From contig JAECUM010031327.1 in assembly GCA_016617855.1 (NCBI GenBank), forward strand, positions 1 to 64,000: a stretch of DNA of 64,000 nucleotides, given 5' to 3'. A program made the position numbers and the translations under genes. Positions 56,935-64,000 of this stretch are shown piece by piece. Numbering within the stretch: position 1 is the first letter of the stretch; the number at the start of each line of letters is the position of its first letter. The notes beneath the pieces are model-generated. The model had not been told where the DNA came from, searched no databases, and saw nothing but the letters and a program-made list of their open reading frames with translations. This DNA comes from Megalonaias nervosa. Taxonomy: Eukaryota > Mollusca > Bivalvia > Unionida > Unionidae.

Positions 56935-57100
56935 GTGAACATACATACATAAATACATATGTACATTCATACATACATAATTCATACATACATACATACA
57001 TACATTCATACATACATACATACATTTTTACATACATACATGTGTACATACATATGTACATTTATACATACATACATACATACATACATACATACATAGT
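56935..57100. repeat. (CATA)n microsatellite, interrupted
   Basis: Imperfect CATA tetranucleotide run. Confidence 0.93.
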
Positions 57101-58517
57101 AAACTTTCAAAATGCAGAAGTGCTGTAAGAGTTAGTTTGAGTGTTTTGCCAAGTGTATGAGAAAGTAACCCCGAGGAAGTATTTCTGAGTGTTAAAAAAG
57201 ATCTTTTTTAAAAGTACATGGTACATTTTTTTGCAGTGTTGGTTGTTTGTTAAGTGGTCTGCATGTTAATAACTTCATGGGTTTTCTGTTCTGAAATACT
57301 CGCCTAACCTTCTTTTGAAAAGCCTATTTCTGAATATGATTGTGTAAAGATTATGGGTCAAGAGGCACTATGGGTAGATTCAGTGTGTGGGAATGAACTC
57401 ACTTAAGAAGTGACTTTGGGAAATCACCCTTCCCATAGTACTACTGGCTCAGCTAGTGATAGCATAAGACAACTTGACTTAACTTAAAGATTTTTGTGTG
57501 GAAGTAGATTTTATTGTAGATAAATCTTCATAACCTTGATTTATGAAGTGAAAGTATTTTTGCCTGACAGCAGACGATTCATCCAACAAGACGGAATCTT
57601 CAAACTGTGCACATAATAACTTAATTTCCCCACTGGATAATTCATTACATGAGTACTGATGTTCTGAAAAAGCTGAAATCAATCTAAATGGCTATAAAAT
57701 AACATTATTTATTTGTCGTTGTTATAATCAAAGTGATGAGAGGAAGATTTTATATAGAAACAGATTTAGTGTACTTTACCATATATTTTTCATTTAAAAC
57801 AGGTAAACCTCTGATTATTCATGTGACTACCTAAATGAACCATTCCATGAATTGCATAACAATGTATTAAATAGTAATATCCTGTTGAATTGCTTACATA
57901 TGTAAGCAAAAGATCATGCATATCAATTAACCTGTTATTTTTTCAAATATATGTGTTTCTTATCAGTGCCAATATTTATCACCCTCCTTTATCATAAAAC
58001 TGTGTTATTTTCCAATCTGTAGAAATGTTTTCTTCACATTTGTAATTCTTTCCCAATATTGAATATTTTCATTTACATCTAGTTCTTTTTGTCTTAATTT
58101 CATAATTATTTACACTTTATGGCACCTTAATGTAATTTTATAGGGAAAATAACTACAATACTTTGGTGTATAGTGAAGCGAACTTTAGTACATATAAACA
58201 GACACCCTTCATAGCTTACTGATCTCATGACAAGTGTTCGATAATACCATGAACTCTCCCTGCATAGCAGGATCTGTAGTTCTCATAAATACAGACTGTG
58301 AATCAGTTTGCGTTATTGATGTTATATCAGATATAACAGTGCCGTAATAAGGCAAAATAATATACTGATGACCTAACAGTTTATTCTATGGTAAACTCTA
58401 AACCTTGTCATACACATGAAAAGCCTGTTGGGTGTATGTGGAGAAATTAGAGTGGCCTTCCATTATATGTCATTGTTTCAGTTATTTTCTACTGTGTACT
58501 TGTTCAAAGATGGTTGC

Positions 58518-58523
58518 AATAAA
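58518..58523 (+). terminator. Candidate polyadenylation signal of the FN3 gene
   Basis: Canonical AATAAA about 2.6 kb after the stop codon. It is one of several possible signals; ATTAAA at 57866 is another. An AT-rich animal sequence contains such hexamers by chance. Confidence 0.3.
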
Positions 58524-60248
58524 ACATGAATATAAAGAAACCATGAGACCATGTCCTGTCCATGAATTTAAGTACAGATGAAAATATCATATTTTATACA
58601 TGTAACAGACCAAGGACATCAAAAAGGTAGATTTACAAATTTTGATCAATTAATTGGCTTCTAAACCAGTCAGATTTTGTATCAACTCAAATTGTATATA
58701 TTTTAAGAGCATTGGAAACAAAACAAGTGCATTTTTGGGCCATGATTTCTATTCTCTTCATACTGTAAAAAAAACCCAGCAGGTTTCAAACTTGAATCCG
58801 ATTCATATGAAAAATATTGCAATGATAATTAATACAAGTAAGTATGTTGTCCATTAATTGAAAATGGAAGAGTTGCATATATCTACAGTTCACTGTTAAA
58901 ATAAAAATTGTATAAATCCACAAGCATTTGTAATAACTTCACACAATCACTGGCTGGTAATGACTCATGAAAATCATTTTGATTAAGTTTTACATTTAGC
59001 AATCTGTCAGTAGTTTCTTGTACCAGATTTTCCCATGAATCACTTTGTATTTTGTGAATGGAGAGAATGTCCTCTCTATATTAGCATTAGAACTTGGCAA
59101 TGACAAAACAACCACATTCAGCCTGCAAAAAATTTCCAAGTTCAGTTTTTATGTGATTGGGATTTTAAGTCTGCTGACTGTTCTCCACTACTTCTCGAAG
59201 CTAAGTTCACCCCACGGAGGAGATTCTTCCTTTGGACTTAAAATGTATATTCCTGAGTTTCATATTTCTTTGCTGCTGGTTTTTTAGCATAAATATTTTG
59301 GCATTTTGAAATGAACCAAAATATATATCAGCTCCCTTTAGTAAAAACATACTGGACAATATAATTTAAAGAAGACAAAAATCAAAATACTAAAGTGCTT
59401 GTGCCAAAATCATTTTATCGTCAGCCTGTCCATTTATGACACTTCAGCGAAAGGTGTGACATTTTTTATGGAAAGATTCAAAAGTCATGAACCATGATTG
59501 ATTCCTTGATTACTTATAACATCAGAAAAAATCATACTTCATTAGGCCTTAAACTCTATAGACTGTAACAATAAGGTTATCAATTAAAAGTTTTTGGTAT
59601 ATGCATATAACCCGTCCTAGTCCAATTACTCAGCCATGTATCATTGCTCCAGTGATTGTGTTATAACATTTTATGTCCCCAATAGACTGTTTCTGGCTGG
59701 TTGTGTTATAACATTTTATGTCCCCAATAGACTGTTTCTGGCTGGTGTCTGTAATGTGGTGATAGATTGTGTAAAATACTTTTTGTTTCTTCACATTTAA
59801 AAACAAAAAAAATCATTTGATTTCCAAAAGCAGTAGATTTCAAGTGTAAAATGGTATGTGCAGTAGACAGTCTTTACAACAGTACTTTTGCCAAAACCAT
59901 GAAAACAGATACCGATGAAAATATACTTGAATTAATATATGGTATACTTTTCATCACAAGATTAACTTGCTTTATGCCATTTGTACAGGCTTGTTACAAA
60001 ACTTGTAGTCAATAATGTTAATACAAAAGTAATACTTGGGATTTTCAGTCTTTATGTCTTAATTATACATTTGGTAAATTTTATAAACTTCCATTTTACA
60101 TGTCAGTTTTGGAAAGTGTCTTGTGTTTTGGACCATTTTATTTTAATTATATCTGTGCATATTTACAGTACAAAAACTGCATATTACTATCATGTGTTGA
60201 TTACACACTATTTAGGACTGTTTTTAATGAACTGTAGTGCTCACATAT
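58524..60248. other. Region right of the gene, no gene seen
   Basis: AT-rich. A 45-bp unit (ggttgtgttataacatttta, then tgtccccaatagactgtttc) is duplicated at about 59657-59745. Short open frames have no recognisable motif. Confidence 0.5.
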
Positions 60249-60424
60249 AAGTTAGGTCCAACTGCAAACAACATAGACCCTGATCTGCCATCATGTAACA
60301 TGCCATCACAGTCAGTGTTATTTGTTCTACTTATTAGACCTTACAAACTCCATTGACTGTGATCTGCCAGCACATATTGCAGTGGGAGATCTTGTTCTAT
60401 GTAGTTTGCAATTGGATCTGACTA
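60249..60424. mobile_element. Foldback MITE, second copy
   Basis: The ends are inverted copies of ~40 bp (left ccaactgcaaacaacataga; right its diverged complement ctatgtagtttgcaattgga). It shares internal motifs (gatctgccagcacat) with the element at 31982-32202. Confidence 0.7.
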
Positions 60425-60454
60425 ATATTTATTTGACATGAAATATGTACTGAC

Positions 60455-60830
60455 TTGAATTCTGTCTGTTGTGCCAGTCTTCACAGATGTACTGCCTGGA
60501 ATTCTGTCCATTGTGCCGGTCTTCACAGATGTACTGACTGGAATTCTGTCCATTGCACCAGTCTTCACATATGTAATGACTGGAATTCTGCCCATTGTGC
60601 CAGTCTTCACAGATGTACTGACTGGAATTCTGTCCATTGTGCCAGTCTTCACAGATGTACTGACTGGAATTCTGTCCATTGCGCCAGTCTTCACATATGT
60701 AATGACTGGAATTCTGTCCATTGTGCCAGACATCACATATGTACTGACTGGAATCCTGCCCATTGTGCCAGTCTTCACATATGTACTGACTGGAATTTTG
60801 TTCCTTGTGCTAGTTTTCACAGATGTCTTT
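60455..60830. repeat. 42-bp minisatellite, 9 copies
   Basis: Unit gtactgactggaattctgtc, cattgtgccagtcttcacag, at. 42 bp is 14 codons, so several frames on both strands stay open for over 100 codons. No gene is implied. Confidence 0.95.
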
Positions 60831-60904
60831 TACAGACTGGCAGTGATATCTGTTTAGCAGTAATACAAAGTGACCTGATATACAGTTTTTAAGCAAGAAA
60901 CACC

Positions 60905-61470
60905 ATCATATGCAAAATGGTATCTTTACAGCAGTAATGCAAAATTATATCTTTACCGTGGATAATGCAAAATTATATCTTTACTGTGGATAATGCAAAA
61001 TTATATCTTTACAGTGTTAATGCAAAATTATATCTTTAAGCTGGTAATGCAAAATCATATCTTTACAGCAGTAATGCAAAATGATATCTTTACATTAGTA
61101 ATGCAAAATGATATCTTTACATTGGTAATGCAAAATGATATTACAGTGGTAATGCAAAATGATATCTTTACAGTGGTAGTGCAAAATTATATCATTACAG
61201 TGGTAATACAGAATTATATATTTTCAGTGGTAAAGCAAAATGATCTTTTTAGCTGTAATGCAAAATGATATTTTTACAGTGGTAATACAGAGTGATATTT
61301 TTACAGTGGTAATGCAAAATGATATTTTCACAGTGGTAATTCAGAATATCTTTTGAGTGGTAATCCAAATGATATTTTTACAATGGTAATGCAGAATGAT
61401 ATCTTTACAGTGGTATAGCGGAATATCTTTACAGTGGTAATGCAAAGTACCTTTGCAGCAGTAATGCAAA
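60905..61470. repeat. ~28-bp degenerate repeat, about 20 copies
   Basis: Unit aatgcaaaatgatatcttta, cagtggt, with frequent small indels. Confidence 0.9.
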
Positions 61471-61679
61471 AATGACCCAATATACTGTACTATATTTTGT
61501 GCAAGGAACACCAATGATATGGACCTTAAAGCTGCATCTGGTATATGTTCCACTGGGTATGATTTTATTCCATTTGCTATAATTAAATGTAATTTAAAAA
61601 ATTAAATTAAGTATTGAAAATTGTGATGTTTTCATTTGTTGGCAGATTTTTTATATTTGTTATTTTATGGACTAAGGTG

Positions 61680-63512
61680 CTGCTGGTGTACATGTCAGTG
61701 TTTGGGATGGACTGTAGCACTACTTGTGTCCCTTTCACAGTTTGGGATGGACTGTAGTACTACTTGTGTCCCTTTCAGTGTTGTGTTTGGGATGGACTGT
61801 AGCACTACTTGTGTCCCTTTCAGTCTTTGGGATGGACTGTAGCACTATTTGTGTCCCTTTCAGTGCTTGGGATGGACTGTAGCACTGCTTGTGTCACTTT
61901 CACAGTTTGGGATGGACTGTAGTACTACTTGTGTCCCTTTCAGTGTTGTGTTTGGGATGGACTGTAGCATTATTTGTGTCCTTTTCAGTGTTTGGGATGG
62001 ACTGTAGCACTACTTGTGTCCCTTTCACTGTTGGGAATGGACTGAAGCGCAGCTTGTGTCCCTTTCAGTGTTTGGGATGGACTGTAGCACTGCTTGTGTC
62101 CGTTTCAGTGTTTGGGATGGATTATAGCACTACTTGTGTCCCTTTCAGTGTTGTGTTTGGGATGGACTGTAGCATTATTTGTGTCCTTTTCAGTGTTTGG
62201 GATGGACTGTAGCACTACTTGTGTCCCTTTCACTGTTGGGAATGGACTGAAGCGCAGCTTGTGTCCCTTTCAGTGTTTGGGATGGACTGTAGCACTGCTT
62301 GTGTCCGTTTCAGTGTTTGGGATGGATTATAGCACTACTTGTGTCCCTTTCAGTGTTGTGTTTGGGATGGACTGTAGCACTTCTTGTGTCCCTTTCAGTG
62401 TTTGGGATGGACTGTAGCACTACTTGTGTCCCTTTCAGTGTTTGGGATGGACTGTAGCACTACTTGTGTTCTTTCAGTGTTTGGGATGGACTGTAGCGCT
62501 ACATGTGTCCCTTTCAGTGTGGGATGGACTGTAGCACTACATGTGTCCCTTTCAGTGTTTGGGATGGACTGTAGCACTACTTGTGTCCCTTTCACTGTTT
62601 GGGATGGACTGTAGCACTACTTGTGTCCCTTTCATTGTTTGGGCTGGATTGTAATACTTCTTGTGTCCCTTTCAGTGTTGTGCTTGGGATGGACTGTAGC
62701 ACTACTTGTGTCCCTTTCAGTGCTTGGGATGGACTGTAGCACTACTTGTGTCCCTTTCAGTGTTTAGAATGGACTGTAGCACTGCTTGTGCCCATTTCAG
62801 TGTTTGGGATGGACTGTAGCACTGCCTGTGTCCCCATCAGTGTTGTGTTTGGGATGGACTGTAGCACTACTTGTGTCCCTTTCAGTGTTGTGTTTGGAAT
62901 GAACAGTAGCACTACTTGTGTCCCTTTCAGTGTTGTGTTTGGGATGGACTGTAGCACTACATGTGTCCCTTTCAGTGTTTGGGATGGACTGTAGCACTAC
63001 TTGTGTCCCTTTCACTGTTGTGTTTGGGATGGACTGTAGCAATACTTGTGTCCCTTTCAGTCTTTGGGATGGACTGTAGCACTACTTGTGTCCCTTTCAG
63101 TGTTGTGTTTGTGATGGACTGTAGCACTACTTGTGTCCCTTTCAGTGTTTCGGATGGACTGTAGCACTACATGTCCCTTTCAGTGTTTGGGATGAACTGT
63201 AGCACTACTTGTGTCCCTTTCAGTGTTGTGTTTGGGATGGACTGTAGCAATACTTGTGTCCCTTTCAGTCTTTGGGATGGACTGTAGCACTACATGTGTC
63301 CCTTTCAGTGTTTGGGATGGACTGTAGCACTACTTGTGTCCCTTTCAGTGTTTGGGATGGACTGTAGCACTACTTGTGTCCCTTTCAGTGTTTGGGATAG
63401 ACTGTAGCACTACTTGCATCCCTTTCAGTGTTTGTGATGGACTGTAGCACTACTTGTGTCCCTTTCAGTGTTTGTGATGGACTGTAGCACTACTTGTGTC
63501 CCTTGCAGTGTT
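61680..63512. repeat. 40-bp minisatellite, about 45 copies, with higher-order units
   Basis: Unit tttgggatggactgtagcac, tacttgtgtccctttcagtg, with a 45-bp variant carrying an extra tgttg. A block starting at about 61942 recurs near-identically at about 62147 (205 bp, five units). Another block recurs with a ~207-bp offset near 63014 and 63221. Open frames on both strands are artefacts. Confidence 0.95.
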
Positions 63513-63639
63513 TGTGATAATAATATAGATGCAAGATGTTGCTGTCTTATTTGGTATGCAAAATTGTGAACATAATGTTACCAGTTCATGTTTTGGAAGA
63601 TATAGCCATTTACATCCAAATTGTATTTCATTTACAGGA

Positions 63640-63795
63640 TTTATCTTTGCAGACCATTCTATTAGATTTACATTCAAATTGTATTCATTTACATGATTTG
63701 TCTTTGCAGACCGTTCTATTAGATTTACATCCAGATTGTATTTAATTTACATGATTTGTCTTTGCAGACCATTGTATTAGATTTACATCCTTTCT
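63640..63795. repeat. ~51-bp tandem repeat, 3 copies
   Basis: Unit tttgcagaccattctattag, atttacatccaaattgtatt, catttacatgatttgtc. Confidence 0.9.
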
Positions 63796-64000
63796 AAATA
63801 GCATGAAAATACCTGTTCTTATTTATCAGTCAGATATTGTTAATCAGATATATTTTTTTAATTGTAGTTGCTTTTATGAGCAAATTAATTTTGTTTTAAA
63901 TTTAAATATTCTTCACACCTTAAATAATCCTTCTGGAAATGAAGACAAAGAAACATTTTGTATTTTACTAAAGAGGAGATAGCCAGTAATCCAAATTGGC
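63796..64000. other. End of window, nothing recognised
   Basis: AT-rich sequence. Confidence 0.4.

Larger units (their letters stand above)
1938..58523 (+). other. Partial gene: FN3-repeat type I membrane protein with PDZ-ligand tail (usherin-like?)
   Basis: Fourteen exons (1938-2111, 2917-2987, 5262-5493, 9405-9475, 9965-10089, 11515-11627, 22152-22745, 24558-24707, 33092-33334, 36142-36196, 44055-44178, 51700-51733, 53364-53506, 55746-55913) join without frame conflict into 764 codons plus stop; the 5' part is outside the window. All introns are GT-AG. Order: FN3 (second half), FN3, FN3, FN3 with insert, Thr/Pro stalk, transmembrane helix, Ser-rich tail, C-terminal Arg-Thr-Ala-Leu. Tandem FN3 domains, one membrane pass and a PDZ-binding terminus are known of usherin (USH2A), which binds whirlin and harmonin. 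Other FN3 receptors, such as a PTPRQ-like protein lacking its phosphatase, are possible. The gene structure is well supported; the name is a guess. Confidence 0.8.
55914..58523 (+). other. Probable 3' untranslated region
   Basis: No further coding exon is seen after the stop at 55911. The region is AT-rich and holds a ~57-bp tandem triplication (56455-56600) and a CATA microsatellite (56935-57100). ATTAAA occurs at 57866-57871 and AATAAA at 58518-58523. Where the message ends cannot be decided without transcripts. Confidence 0.35.

Noticed and set aside
60422..60892. Three overlapping open frames of 128-145 codons on both strands
   Set aside because: The 42-bp unit is a multiple of three and lacks stops; no promoter, domain or exon context.
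61636..63164. Cys/Trp-rich open frames suggesting a secreted repeat protein
   Set aside because: They arise from the 40-bp minisatellite; frames break whenever unit length changes.

Overview
The window is animal nuclear DNA: AT-rich, with long introns, one host gene on the + strand, and many transposable elements and minisatellites. Tyrosine-recombinase retroelements (DIRS-like), a Penelope-like element, a Ty3/gypsy element with copia-like domain order, a Crypton-type recombinase, tRNA-derived SINEs and heavy minisatellite load together suggest a lophotrochozoan, most likely a mollusc. That placement is inference from element content, not from any search.

Host gene (1938 to about 58.5 kb). 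Fourteen exons can be joined with matching splice phases into the last 764 codons of a type I membrane protein whose 5' end lies left of the window. In order they encode half of a fibronectin type III (FN3) domain, two whole FN3 domains split over two or three exons, an FN3 domain interrupted by about 150 extra residues with a furin-like REKR site, a Thr/Pro-rich stalk, one transmembrane helix, and a cytoplasmic tail of about 190 residues ending in Arg-Thr-Ala-Leu, a class I PDZ ligand. FN3 array, single membrane pass and PDZ-binding C terminus fit usherin, but the assignment is tentative. Every FN3 module is bounded by phase 1 introns.

Introns. The intron at 11.6-22.2 kb holds a tRNA-SINE, a 45-bp minisatellite, a Penelope-like element flanked by ~200-bp inverted repeats, and a decayed DIRS-like element with inverted termini and an internal complementary region. 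The intron at 24.7-33.1 kb holds a Gmr1-type Ty3/gypsy element with integrase before reverse transcriptase, a SCAN-like capsid, a full 3' LTR, a truncated 5' LTR and a 4-bp target duplication. The intron at 44.2-51.7 kb holds a decayed Crypton-type tyrosine recombinase gene with at least one apparent intron, a 126-bp palindrome and a 55-bp satellite. The intron at 51.7-53.4 kb holds a SINE with a 13-bp target duplication. The last intron holds a second DIRS-like fragment. All five larger elements lie in the same orientation as the host gene.

Right flank (58.5-64 kb). No gene was found. It carries a foldback MITE related to one at 32 kb and three minisatellites, the largest a 40-bp array of about 1.8 kb with higher-order structure. 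Most open reading frames in the window lie in tandem repeats and are not genes.
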